From the NCBI RefSeq assembly GCF_964656455.1, contig NC_135719.1, forward strand, positions 72,280,283-72,344,282: a DNA stretch of 64,000 bases, read 5' to 3'. Shown here one piece after another: positions 34,514 to 46,910 of this stretch. This stretch comes from Halichoerus grypus (lineage: Eukaryota > Chordata > Mammalia > Carnivora > Phocidae). The position numbers and the translations under genes are program-made. Below the pieces are notes generated by a model. The model ran no database searches, was not told the origin of the DNA, and worked only from the letters and a program-made list of their open reading frames with translations. Position 1 is the stretch's first letter, and each line of letters begins with the position of its first letter.

Positions 34514-35696
34514 CAACTGACAATTCTTAGTGGTATGTATTGAATGCTAAAATGAGTATGGAATGTAAATGCGTTTTAGGAATTCAGACATCAGAGTGGG
34601 CAATGGCCAAAAGGGAAGGGTTCACATTTGAGGTGGATCTTGAGCTGTACTTGAATGAAAGATGAGTAGAATTTGGGACTGAGAGCTAAATACCAGGCAA
34701 GGCAGAGTGTTACTACAGAACTGTGATGGCCCGTTCTGTTTCTTCCTGTTGGCTGCTTTTCACAATCCCAACCATTTCCATAACTCAGTGCCTCTCAACC
34801 TTATATAGGTACATACACACACCACCTATACACGTGTCCATGTCTTGAAGGAAGATTTTAGGGAAAGTGTGTGGCTAATTATAATAGCTACTTCTACAAT
34901 GAAATTAATTTAGTAATTTGCAAGTGCTTCTCACAGATGATAGTCCTTACTGCAAAACAGAATTGCAAAAATAGTCCCAGTGAAGACAGATTTTATATCC
35001 CTCGGATTCTTCCACAGGCATAACTTTTCTTCAAACATCAACACAGGGGATAACTTATAAGTTCCTATTCAGCTTGGGACAAAATACAAATGCTGTATAT
35101 TTGGCATCTGCTTGAAATGGAATATGCTAGTAGCTCTCTTTTGAAAGAGACTTCTGTGAACAAGGACTTGGCCTGCCTTCAGTCCTTCAACACCAACTGA
35201 AGTAGTAAGGGTAAAGTCACCAGCATCACTCATTAGGTAAGAGGTGAGGTTTTCTGTTGTTTCTTCAGCACTGAACCAGATGTTGGCATGACTGTGTATT
35301 TCTCTCCTTGGCTACTCATGGGGAAGTCTTGTTTGGAAACTTTAGCACATATAGAGGGACCTTTTGTTGGCAGAGAGAAGAGAAGTTGGAAGGATTATTT
35401 CTGAAGTATTTCTATATTGTGGTAGGTTATTTTCAAAAAAAGATTATTATAGGGATAAACCATTTTATTTGAAATCATGAATCACATTTCTTTTAAACTT
35501 TCTTTTCTTAACTCAGTTTGCAAATATAAGTATAGAAATGTTATTCTACATTTTAATCATGATGTAGCAAAAGTCACCTCCAATCTGCAAAGTTACTTCA
35601 AGCAATATGGAGGACAGAGAATAGGCAGAAACAATCCCTGATCCTCTATTCGTAATTTGAAAAGAAAATGAAATCACATGCCACGATATACTTCAA
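34514..35696. other. No gene; possible old repeat at 34540-34720
   Basis: 34540-34720 ('cacatttgaggtggatcttgagctg', 'gatgagtagaatttggga') resembles an old mammalian repeat I cannot name. The remainder is unique. Confidence 0.4.
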
Positions 35697-35713
35697 CCAT
35701 GCAAATTGTTTTT

Positions 35714-35912
35714 TTTTAAGATTTATTTATTTATTTTAGAGAGAGAGAGAGAGCAAGCAGGGGGAGGGGCAGAGGGAGAGAGAGAATCCTGAAGCAGACT
35801 CCCTGCTGAGCAAAGAGCCCGATGCAGGGCTCCATTCTAGGACCCTGAGATCATGACCTGAGCCGAAATCAAGAGCCGGCTGTTTAACTGACTGCACCCC
35901 CTCAGGTACCCC
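35714..35912 (-). mobile_element. SINEC with 17-bp target duplications
   Basis: T-tail, TTTATTTATTTTAGAGAGAG, GAAGCAGACTCCCTGCTGAG, GATCATGACCTGAGCCG, then a diverged head. CCATGCAAATTGTTTTT at 35697-35713 and 35913-35929, perfect. Confidence 0.96.
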
Positions 35913-35929
35913 CCATGCAAATTGTTTTT

Positions 35930-36819
35930 ATACATATCCACTGGTGAAAGGAAGCATCAAAAACCCTAGGAAGTATTCTACCAATATTTTTCAACCCATA
36001 AACAAGTTTTAGGAAAATATGTATTTTTTTATACCTATCCTAAAATTCTGTAAGGCCCTGTCTTTGTCAGCATTCCAATTTTTATCATGGTCACAAATGA
36101 GATTATACGTAAATGAATACTTACGAGAAAGAGATAGGTGAGAAGCGATCTTTCATAAAGGGGATGACTTAAAAGACAAACTGTGATTCTGGATTCACAG
36201 TAAAACTGCAAAAATAATTTTAGTTTTATTTCAAAGAAAAACCCCAGATCAGCATCAGTTATGTAGTTATGCAGAAGAACTAAAATTTTGAAAAAGACAT
36301 ATAATGTGTTTTGTAAGTACAAATAAAAATAAAATTAAAATGTTAGAGAGGTCCCCCTTAACTAGTTAAAGGGATCATTCCTCTCACCTGTATCACTAAT
36401 CCAATGGAAAAGAAAAATGATACCAAGAATACAGTAATTATTATGGGATATTTTCATGGCTTTATATTGAAGAAAACTTAAGGACTTAAAAACTTCTAGT
36501 GCAAATCAGAAAGGAAAAAAATGGGAATTCTATAATCAAATCAAGATATGGGGGGATATTTCTGCTTCTGGTTAGAATGTAGGAAGTTATGAGGACAGTA
36601 CTATCAATCAAACAATGAGAATAAGACAGATAAGCTACAAAATTATAGCTTAAAAAAACACCAGGCAGTCAAGGATGCAAATTGATCTAAATACACTAAA
36701 TTCCAGAAATTGGCAAACCCTTCCTGGGAGAGAAGACAGCCATGACTTTTTTCATTGCTAGTAGAGCTGCCAGAGAGATAAAAGGAATCTCACATACACA
36801 CCAATAAGAAGAAATCAGC
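35930..36819. other. No recognisable feature
   Basis: AT-rich unique sequence without repeat signature or exon-like frame. Confidence 0.45.
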
Positions 36820-36837
36820 TAAACATTTTGGGAATTT

Positions 36838-37742
36838 TTTTCTTTTATTTGAGTGTAGTTGACATACAATATTACATTAGTTTCAGCTATACAACATAGA
36901 GATTCAACAACTCTATATCTTATGCTGTCTGTTCTCACCACAAGTGTAGCTACCATCTGTCACCAACCAATGCTACTACAATATCAACTGCATTACCTAT
37001 GCTGTGCCTTTCATTATCATAATTCATTCATTCCATAGTTGGAGACCTGTATCTTTCATTCTCCTTCTGTCATTTTGCCCATCCACCCAACCCCCTTCCT
37101 GATGGCAACATCAGTTGTATTCTGTATTTGTAGGCCTGGTTCTGCTTTTTGTTTGTTTATTCATTTGTTTTGTTTTTTAGATTCCACATATGAGTGAAAT
37201 CATATGATATTTGTCTTTTTCAGTCTGGCTTATTTCAGTTGGCATAACACCTCTAGGTCCATCCATGTTGTTATAAATGCAAGATCTCCTCCTTTTTTAA
37301 TTGCTGTGTAATATTCCTCTGTGTGTGTGTGTGGTGTGTGTGTGTGTGTGTGTGTGTACCACATCTTCCATTCATCTAGTAATGGACACTTACAACTCAA
37401 CACCAAAAAACCAAACAATTTTACCAAAAACTGGTCAGAGGACCTGAATGACATTTTTTAAAGACATACACGTGGTCGACAGACACATGAAAAGAAGCTC
37501 AACATCACTCATCATCAGGGAAATGCCAATCAAAACCACAATGGGATACCAATTTACACCTGTCAGAATTGCTTGAATCAAAGACAAGAAATAACAAGTG
37601 TTGGCAAGGATGTGGAGAAAAAGGAGCCCTTGTGCACTGTTGATGGGAATGTAAATTGGTGCAACCACCATGAAAAACAGTATGGAGTTTCCTCAAAAAA
37701 TTAAAAATAGAAATGCCACATGATCCAGTAGTTTACTTTTTG
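36838..37742 (-). mobile_element. Older L1 with inverted 5' segment
   Basis: 36838-37390: minus-strand 3' UTR and ORF2 end ('gtgtagttgacatacaatatt' to 'aatggacact'). 37391-37742: ORF2 sequence on the plus strand (ACTCAACACCAAAAAACC, GACAGACACATGAAAAG, GTGTTGGCAAGGATGTGGAG). Same architecture as at 26.3 kb. Degenerate duplications TAAACATTTTGGGA (36820) and TAAACTTTTAGGGA (37743) flank it. Confidence 0.88.
37320..37358. repeat. (TG)n microsatellite inside L1
   Basis: TG repeat with one GG interruption at the ORF2-end site of the surrounding L1. Confidence 0.95.
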
Positions 37743-37929
37743 TAAACTTTTAGGGATCAAGTGAGGACTGGCATGACAGGTTAGAATCACAAGGTCCCCC
37801 AGGAAAAGTGATTTCTGCACCCATGTGCCACACCTTTCCCATGGGCCTTCACTGAGTACATGGAAATCATTCATTAAAGACTAGGGATGAAGGAGGGAAG
37901 CAGAGAAAAATCCTTCTGAGGCACTCCAG

Positions 37930-38106
37930 ATGTGGAAGATTAAAAATGCTCACAAATTATTTGACATGATTCCCATTGAGAGATGGTGTTATAACTCCTG
38001 TTCTCTTGAATCTAGGTGGGCTCTATGATTTATTTGACCAGTAGAATTAGGCAGAAGTAATACCATGTCAGTTTCTGAGCTCAGGTTTTAAGAGACTAGC
38101 AGCTTC
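37930..38106 (+). mobile_element. MaLR (MLT1-like) LTR, left part
   Basis: 'cttgaatctaggtgggctctatg', 'gaccagtagaattaggcagaag', 'aagagactagcagcttc' follow the sense order of an old ERVL-MaLR LTR. The element is cut by an L1 at 38107 and resumes at 40129. No internal coding sequence. Confidence 0.65.
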
Positions 38107-39476
38107 ATACCTAGGAATAAATCTAACCAAAGAAGCAAAGAATCTGTACTCAGAAAACTATAAAATACTCATGAAAGAAATTGAGGAAGACACAAAGAAA
38201 TGGAAAAATGTTCCATGCTCATGGATTGGAAGAACAAATATTGTGAAAATGTCAATGCTACCTAGAGCAATCTACACATTTAATCAGTCCCTATCAAAAT
38301 ACCATCCACTTTTTTCAAAGAAATGGAACAAATAATCCTAAAATTTGTACGGAACCAGAAAAGACCCCGAATAGCCAGAGGAATGTTGAAAAAGAAAAGC
38401 AAAGCTGGTGGCATCACAATTCTGGACTTCAAGCTCTATTACAAAGCTGTCATCATCAAGACAGTATGGTACTGGCACAAAAACAGACACATAGATCAAT
38501 GGAACAGAATAGAGAGCCCAGAAATGGACCCTCAACTCTATGGTCAACTAATCTTCGACAAAGCAGGAAAAAATGTCCAATGGAAAAAAGACAGTCTCTT
38601 CAACAAATGGTGTTGGGAAAATTGGACAGCCACATGCAAAAGAATGAAATTGGGCCATTTCCTTACACCACACACAAAAAATAGACTCAAAATGGTTGAA
38701 AGACCTAAATGTGAGACAGGAGTCCATCAAAATCCTAAAGGAGAACACAGGCAGCAACTTCTTCGACCTCAGCCACAGCAACTTCTTCCTAGAAACATCA
38801 CCAAAGGCAAGGGAAGCAAGGGCAAAAATGAACTATTGGGACTTCATCAAGATAAAAAGCTTTTGCACAGCGAAGGAAACAGTCAACAAAACCAAAAGAC
38901 AGCCGACAGAATGGGAGAAGATATTTGCAAATGACATATCAGATAAAGGGCTAGTATCCAAAATCTATAAAGAACTTACCAAACTCAACACCCAAAGAAA
39001 AAAGAATCCAATCAAGAAATGGGCAGAAGACATGAACAGACGTTTTTCCAAAGAAGACATCCAAATGGCCAACAGGCACATGAAAAAGTGCTCAACATCA
39101 CTCAGCATCAGGGAAATCCAAATTGAAACCTCAATGAGATACCACCTCACACCAGTCAGAATGGCTAAAATTAACAAGTCAGGAAATAACAGATGTTGGC
39201 GGGGATGCGAGAAAGGGGAACCCTCCTACACTGTTGGTGGGAATGCAAGCTGGTGCAGCCACTCTAGAAAACAGTATGAAGGTTCCTCAAAAAGTTGAAG
39301 ATAGAGCTACCCTACAACCTAGGAATTGCACTACTGGGTATTTAGCCCAAAGATACAAATGTAGAGATCCGAAGGGGCACATGCACCCCAATATTTATAG
39401 CAGCAATGTCCACAATAGCCAAACTCTGGAAAGAGCCAAGATGTCTGTCCATCAACAGATGAACGGATAAAGAAGA

Positions 39477-39478
<2 letters not shown>

Positions 39479-39523
<45 letters not shown>
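39479..39523. repeat. (AC)n microsatellite inside L1
   Basis: 45-bp perfect AC repeat at the ORF2-end site of the L1; frames through it are artefacts. Confidence 0.97.
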
Positions 39524-39525
<2 letters not shown>

Positions 39526-39837
39526 GGAATATTATGCAGCCATCAAAAAACCCCGAAATCTTGCTATTTGCAATGACGTAGATGGAACTAGAGGGTATTA
39601 TGCTGAGCGAAATAAGTCAATCAGAGAAAGACATGTATCATATGATCTCAGTGATATGAGGAATTCTTAATCTCAGGAAATAAACTGAGGTTTGCTGGAG
39701 TGGTGGGGGGTGGGAGGGATGGGGTGGCTGGGTGATAGACATCAGGGAGGGTATGTGCTATGGTGAGTGCTGTGAATTGTGTAAGACTGCTGAATCACAG
39801 ACCTGTACCTCTGAAACAAATAATACATTATATGTTG

Positions 39838-39862
39838 AAAAAGAAAGAAAGAAAGAAAGAAA
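39838..39862. repeat. (GAAA)n in L1 3' UTR
   Basis: Short A/G tract in the middle of the L1 3' UTR; the L1 at 26.3 kb has a T-run at the matching place (26558-26576, opposite strand). Confidence 0.9.
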
Positions 39863-40128
39863 ATAGTAGGAAGGGAAAAATGAAGGGGGAGGATCAGAGG
39901 GGGAGACGAACCATGAGAGACTATGGAGTCTGAGAAACAAACTGAGGGTTCTAGAGGGGAGGGGGTGGGGGGGTGGATTAGCCTGGTGATGGGTATTAAA
40001 GAGGGCATGTATTGAATGGAGCACTGGGTGTTATATGCAAACAATGAATCATGGAACACTACATCAAAAACTAATGATGTAATGTATGGTGATTAACATA
40101 ACATAATAAAATTAAATTAAAAAAAGAG

Positions 40129-40408
40129 AGAGACTAGCAGCTTCTACTTCATGTATCTTGATATCCTTGGTTCTTGAAGCCAGCCCCCTGCTGTCAGGAA
40201 GCCCAAGAATCACCATGGAAAGACTCCTGTGCTCCCAGGCAAAACCTTTGGTTAAGCTCTCAGCTGAAATAAACAAATTGTCAGAAATGTGAGTGAATCA
40301 TCTTGGAAGTGTGTCAACTAAGATTTACCCCAGCTGATGCCACATGGAGCTGAAAAATTGCCCAGATGAGCTCTGCTATAATTCCTGACACACAATATCA
40401 TTTGTCTA
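40129..40408 (+). mobile_element. MaLR (MLT1-like) LTR, right part
   Basis: Begins with the second target copy, then 'tacttcatgtatcttg', 'gaagccagccccctgctgtcaggaag', 'tgagtgaatcatcttggaagtg', 'ttcctgacacacaa'. Continues the LTR interrupted at 38106. The 3' boundary is approximate. Confidence 0.65.
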
Positions 40409-40573
40409 TGTGGTTAAGAATTGACCCAGCATATTTATTGAAGGGACATTTCTTTACTCATTGTTCTGCAGCACCATCCATGCCATAAATCAAATGTCCA
40501 CGCCTATATGGATCTCTTTCTGGGTTCTCTATTCTGTTTGTCTGTCCTCAAAATACCACCTGTTTTGGTTACT

Positions 40574-40787
40574 CATTTTTTCAAAAAAAGACTGATTGAT
40601 TGACTGATTTAAGAGACAGAGTGAGAGAGAGCAGGAGGGGCAGAGGGAAAGGGAAACAGAGAAACTTAAGCAGACTCCATGCTCAGTGCGGAGTAAAATG
40701 CGGGGATGGACTCATGACCCTGAGATCAGGACCTGGGCCAAAACCAAGAGTCGGACACTTAACTGACTGTGCTACCCATGCACCCCT
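40574..40787 (-). mobile_element. SINEC, older
   Basis: GACTGATTGATTGACTG tail remnant, GAGAGAGAGCAGGAGGGGCAG, AAGCAGACTCCATGCTCAG, CCTGAGATCAGGACCTG, ACTTAACTGACTGTGCTACCC. TTGGTTACT (40565) and TTGATTACT (40788) are likely target copies. Confidence 0.92.
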
Positions 40788-42037
40788 TGATTACTGTAAC
40801 TTTAAAGTCTCAATATTTCATAGTGGAGGTTCTCTAAGTTTATTCTTTTTCCGGATTGTATAGGAAATTTTCAGTTCTTAGAATTTTCATGTAATTATAG
40901 AATCAGTTTGTGTAGAGGTCTCTCACATCTTTGTTGAACTGTTCCCCATTTATTTTCATGTTAAATGGCACTGAAATTTTTAATTTTAATTTTCTCACTG
41001 ATGGTTATTGGTTATGTGAATATAATTGATATTTTAACATTGAACTATATTCCACAACCCTGCTAACTTTACTTACTAATTAAATTGATTTTCTATATAT
41101 AATTTTTGCAGCTATGTCATCTGTGAAACATAATTTTATTGCTTTCTTTCCAATATTTATACATTTCATTTTTCTTTTTATATTATTGGATATAATCTGT
41201 AGTATAGTGTTGAACAAGAGTAGTGGTAATTAGCAACTTAGTTTCTGATTATAGTTAGAAAATATTGAAAATATCACAATTACAAATAATGTTTACTGTA
41301 GAATTTTTATTACCCTTTGTTAATAAAGGAGTATTCAGATTATTCGCTTTTATGTCTATTTTTATAATTTGTGATTTTCTAGAAGGTTGTTCACTTCATC
41401 TATATTTGTAAATTTATTAGCAAAATTATATTTTTATGATCTGTTAATGTCTGTAGGTTATTGCTGTGGTATTCTGGTAAATGTTTAACAAGCAGATCCC
41501 TGGGGAAAACATATGCATTATACATGTATATGAGTTTATTTTAAACTTCACTGATATACAGGGTCTGTAACATACAATTTAAAATAATAATAAAATAAAC
41601 TACATGATACTCATTTTTGGTTTTACACATTTTTATTATTTTTATTGAGGTATGATTAATATACAGTGTTATATTAGTTTCAGGTGTACAATATGATTCA
41701 ACAATTTTATACATTTCTCAGTGCTTATCAAGATAAGTGTACTCTTAATCTCCTTTATCTATTTCACCCTTCCCCCCATCCACCTCCCCTCTGGCAACCA
41801 CCAGTTTGTTCTCTGTATTGAAGTCTGTTTTTTTGTTTGTTTGTTTCTCTCTCTCTCTTTGTTCATTTGCTTTGTTTTTTAAATTCCACATATGAGTAAA
41901 GTGATATGGTATTTGTCCTTCTCTGACTGACTTATTTCACTTAGCATTATACCCTCTGTCTATCCATGTTGTTGCAAATGACAGAATTTTCCTTGGCCAT
42001 AAAAAAGAATGAAATCTTGAAATACACACATATATAG

Positions 42038-42040
<3 letters not shown>

Positions 42041-42078
<38 letters not shown>
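42041..42078. repeat. (CA)n microsatellite inside L1
   Basis: Perfect CA repeat at the ORF2-end site. Relative to L1 sense it is GT, the opposite polarity to the copies at 10.3, 37.3 and 39.5 kb. Confidence 0.95.
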
Positions 42079-45000
42079 ATTTCTTCTTTATACATTTATT
42101 TATAGATTGACGTGGGTTTCTTCTGTATCTTGGCCATTGTAAATAATGCTGCAGTAAACATAGGGATACATATATCTTTTCAAATTAGTGTTTTTGTATT
42201 CTTTGGGTAAATACCCAGTAATGGTAGTACTGGATCATATGGTGATTCTATTTTTAACTTTTTGAGGAATATCCATACTGTTTTGCACAGTGGCTGTATC
42301 AGTTTGCATTTCCATCAACAGTGTACAAGGGTTCTCTTTTCTCCACATCTTTACCAACACTTGTTACTTCTTGTCTTTTTGATTCTAGCCATACTGACAG
42401 TGATATCCCACTGTGGTTTTAATTTGCATTTCATGGATTACTATCTGATGTTGAGCATCTTTTCATGTGTTGGCTAACTGTATGTCTTCTCTGAGGACAG
42501 ATCTATTTAGGTCCTCTGCCCACTTTTTAATCAGATTATTTGGTTTTTTTCGTGTTGAGTTGTATAAATTCTTTATAAATTTTGGATATTAGCCTCTTAT
42601 CAGATATATTACTTGCAAATATCTTCTCCCATTCAGTAGGCTACCTTGTTGTTTTGTTGATGGTTTCCTCCACTGTGCAAAAGTTTTTCATTTTGGCATA
42701 TAGTCCCAATAATTTAATTTTGCTTTTGTTTTCCTTGCCTCATCTAAAAAGATGTTTCCATAGCCAGTGTCAAAGAAATTACTACCTGTGTTTTCTTTTA
42801 GGAACTTTATGGTGTCAAGTCTCACATTTAGGTCTTTAATCCATTTTGAGTTTATTTTTGCTTATGGTGTAAGAAAGTGGTCCAGTTTCATTCTTTTGCA
42901 TGTAGCTGTCCAATTTTCCCAGCATCATATGTTGAAGAGATTGTCTTTTCCCATTGGATATTCTTCCCTCCTTTGTTGTGCATTAATTGAACATGTAAGT
43001 ATGGGTTTATTTCTGGGCTTTCTATTCTGATCTATGTGTCTATGTTTGTGTCAGTACCATACTATTTTGATTACTACAGCTTTGTAATGTATCTTGAAAT
43101 CTGAGATTATGATACCTCCAGCTTTAATCTTTTTCACAATTGTTTTAGCTATTCAGGGTCTTTTGTGGTTCCATACAAGTTTTAAGATGGTTTGTTCTAG
43201 TTCTGTGAAAAATTATGCTGGTATTTTGATAGGATCATGCTAAATCTATAGATTGTTTTGGATAGCATGGACATTTTAACAGTATTGGTTCTTCCAATCC
43301 ATGAGGGTGGACTATCTTTCCATTTGTTTATGCCATCTTCTATTTCTTTCATCAGTGTTTTATAGTTCTAAGAGCACAGGTGTTTCACTCCTTGGTTAAG
43401 TTTATTCCTAGGTAGTTTATTCTTTTTGTGCAATTGTAAATGGGATTGTTTTCTTAATTTCTCTTTCTTCTACTTCATTATTAATGTATAGAAATACAAC
43501 AGATTTCTGCATATTAATTTTGTATCCTGTGACTTTATTGAATTCATTTATTAGTTCTAGTAGCTTTTAGTGTAGTCTTTAGGGTTTTATATATATATAG
43601 TATGTCATTTGCAAATAGTGACAGTTTTACTTCTTCCTTACCAATTTTGGATGCCTTTTATTTTTTGTTGTTGTCTGATTGCTGTGACTAGGTCTCCAGT
43701 ACTATGATGAATAAAAGTGGTGAAAGTGGACATCCCTGTCTTGTTGAAGACCTTAGAGGAGGAGAAGCTCTCAGTTTTTTTTCCCATTGAGTATAATGTT
43801 AGCTGTGCGTTTTTCATACAAAGCCTTTATTGTGTTGAGATATGTTCTCTCTAAACCCACCTTACTGGGAGTTTTTATAATGAACGGATGTTGTACTTTG
43901 TCACATGCTTTTTCTGAAAATAGTGAAATGATCATATGGTTTTTATTTTTTTTTCTTGTTAACGTGATGTATTTTGTTGATTGATATGTAAATATTGAGC
44001 CACCCTTGCATACTTGATCGTGGTGAATTATTTTATTTTTTAATATATCGTTGGATTTGGTTTGATAACACTTCATTGAGGATTTTTGCATCTGTTTTTA
44101 TCGGAGATATTGGCCTGTAGTTTACTTCTTTTCATAGTGTCTTTATCTGGTTTTGGTATCAGGGTAATTCTGACCTCATAGAATGAATTTGGAAGCTTTT
44201 CTTCCTCTTTTATTCTTTGAAATAGTTTGAGAAGAATAGGTAGTAACTCTCTTTTAAATATTTCGTAGAATTTACCTATGAAGCTATCTGGTTCTGGACT
44301 TTAGTTTGTTGGGAGTTTTTTGATTTCTAATTCAATTTCATTTCTTGTAATAAGTCTGTTCAAATTTTCTATTTCTTCTTGATTCAGTTAAGTTATATGT
44401 CTCTAGGAATTTATTCATTTCTTCTAGGTTATCCAATTTGTCAGCATATAGTTTTTCATAATATTCTCTTATAATCCTTTGTATTTCTGTGTTGTTGGTT
44501 GTTATTTCTCCTCCTTAATTTGTAATTTTATTTATTCGAGTCCTCTCTTTTTCTTGATGAGTCTGGCTAAAGGTTTTTCAATACTTTTGATCTTTTCAAA
44601 GAACCAATTCCTGATTTCATTGATTTTTTTAGTCTCTATTTCATTTATTTCTACTCTAATCTTTATTATTTTCTTCCTTCTATTGGATTAGGTTTTGTTT
44701 GTTCCTTAATTTTTTAGTTCCTTTAGGTATTAGGTTAGGTTATTTGAGATTTTTCTTATTTCTTGAAGTAGGCCTGTATTGCTATACTCTTCCCTCTTAG
44801 AATAGCCTTTGCTGTATCCTAAAGATTTTGGACCATTGTGTTTTCATTTTCATTTGTCTGTATGTATTTTTTAATTTCCTCTTTGATTTTTTGGTTGACC
44901 CATTCATTGTTTAATAGCATATTATTTAGCTCCATGTGTTTGTGTTTTTCCAGATTTTTTCTTGTGATTGATTTCTAGTTTCATACCATTGTGGTTGGAA

Positions 45001-46787
45001 AAGATGCATGATCAGATTTCAGTCTTTTTAAATTTATTGAGACTTGTTTCTTGCCCTAACGTGGTTTATTCTGGGGAATGTTCCATGTGCACTTGAGAAG
45101 AATGTGTATTCTGCTGGTTTTTTATGGAATGTCCTGAATATATCTGTTAGGTCCATCTGCTTCAATGTGTCATTCAAAACCACTGTTTCCTTGTTGATAC
45201 TCTGTCTGGATGATCTATCTATTGATGTGTATGGGGTGTTAAGTCCCCTACTACTATTACATTATTGTCAATTTTTCCTTTATGTCTATTAATAGTTGCT
45301 TTAGGTATTTAGGTGTTCCCATATTGGGCACATAAATATTTACAATTTTTATGTCCTCTTGTTGGATTATTCCCTTTATCATTAGGCAGTGTCCTTCTTT
45401 GTCTCTTGTTATAGTCTTTGTTTTAACGTCTATTTTGTTCAATATAAGGATAGTTAACCCCAGCTTTTCTTTTTGCTCCCATTTGCATACTAAATGTTTT
45501 TCCATCCTTTCACTTTCAATCTGCATGTGTTTTTAAGTCTGAAGTGAGTCTCCTGTAGGCAGTATATAGATGGGTCTTGCTTTTTTATTCATTCAGTCAC
45601 CCTATGTGTTTTGATTGGAGCATTTAGTTCATTTACATTCAAAGTACTTACTGATAGGTATGTACTTATTGCCATTTTATTACTTGTTTTACAGTTCTTT
45701 TTGTAGTTCTTCTCTGTCCTTTCCTTCTCTTGCTCTCTTCCTCATGGTTTGATGGGTTTTTTTAGTGATATCCTTGGATTCCTTTATTTTAATTTTTTTG
45801 TGTGTCAATTATAGGTTTTTGATTTGTGGTTCCATTATGTCCATGTAGAACTTCTTATTCATATAGCAGTCTATATTAAGTTGATGGTCACTATGTTTGA
45901 ATCCATTCTAAAAGTTCTAAATTTTTACTCCTCCCCACTATGTTTTATGTATATGATATCATAATTTACATCTATTTATTTTGTGAATCCCTTGACTAAT
46001 TTTTATAGATATAATTGATTTTACTGCTTTGGTGCCTTAACCTTCATACTAGTTTTATAAGTGATTAATCTACTTTTATTATATTAGCATTTACCTGTAA
46101 ATTTTTTCCTTTCATAATTTTGTTACTCCTGATTATGGCGTTTTCTTCCCACTCAAAGAATTTCCTTTAATGTCTTTTGTAAGGCTGTTTAGTGGTGACA
46201 ACTCCTTTAACTTTTGTTTGTCTAGGGAACTCTTTATCTCTCCTTCTGTTCTGAATGATAGGTAAAGTATTCTTGGTTGCAGCGTTTTGGTTTTGTTTTG
46301 TTTATTTGTTTTCCTTTCAGTACTCTGAATATATCGTGCTACTCCCTTTTGGCCTGAAAATTTTATGCTGAAAAATTAGCTGATAGCCTTATGGGGTTTC
46401 TCTTGTATGTAACTCTTTTCTTTTCCCTTGCTGCTTTTAAAATTCTCTCTTTATCATTACTATTTTGCCATTTTAATTACTAAGTGTGTTGGTGTGACCT
46501 CTTGGTTTTGTTGGGGGCTCTCTGTGCTTTGATCTGGATGCCTGTTTACTTTCTCAGATTAGGGAAGTTTTCAGCTATTATTTCTTCAAATTTTTCTGCC
46601 CCCACCTCTCTTTCTTTTCCTCCTAGGGCTCCCTATAATGCAAATTTTATTCCACTTGATGATGTTTCTGAGTTTACCTAGTCTCTTCTCATTATATATC
46701 TATGTAGATATATAGATACATTTCTGTTTGGCTTGATTGCTTTCCATACTCTGTCTTCCTGGTCACTGATCTGTTCTTCTGCCTCCT

Positions 46788-46910
46788 TTCTTTTTTTTTT
46801 TTTAAAGATTTTATTTTTAAGTCATCTCTACACCCAACATGGGGCTTGAACTTACAACCCCGAGATCAAGAGTCACATGTTCTACTGACTGAGCCAGATA
46901 GGTGCCCCTC
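46788..46910 (-). mobile_element. Short tRNA-Lys-type SINE, 14-bp target duplications
   Basis: Only about 120 bp. The complement reads GGGGCACCTATCTGGCTCAG, then GTAGAACATGTGACTCTTG and a TTGTAAGTTCAAGCCCC B-box-like part, then a short tail with AAAATAAAATCTTTAAA. It lacks the CT-rich block of the longer SINEC copies. TTCTTCTGCCTCCT at 46774-46787 and 46911-46924. Confidence 0.93.

Larger units (their letters stand above)
38107..40128 (+). mobile_element. 5'-truncated carnivore L1, 16-bp target duplications
   Basis: Starts in ORF2 ([19 protein letters not shown] region) and runs through the RT C-terminal and Cys-rich end (38.3-39.5 kb), a 3' UTR with a GGGGAGGGGG-rich part and a terminal AATAAAATTAAATTAAAAAA tail. 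AGAGACTAGCAGCTTC at 38091-38106 recurs at 40129-40144. ORF2 is broken by frameshifts near 38.7 and 39.2 kb, so it cannot mobilise itself. The longest open pieces are about 200 codons each. Confidence 0.97.

Noticed and set aside
38323..39298. Two overlapping plus-strand frames of about 200 codons with reverse-transcriptase-like sequence
   Set aside because: They are two frames of the same frameshifted L1 ORF2 C-terminus, truncated at the 5' end and flanked by target duplications; not a host gene.
41560..41640. Target duplication for the near full-length L1
   Set aside because: Compared the left flank with the right flank at 48425-48445 and found only scattered short matches (GTTACAT-like), too weak to claim.
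43771..45526. Minus-strand frames with endonuclease and reverse-transcriptase motifs
   Set aside because: Parts of one degenerate L1 ORF2 with many stops; no active element.
46788..46910. tRNA-Lys gene
   Set aside because: It has A/B-box-like text, but also a SINE tail, target duplications and mutated arms; it is a SINE.
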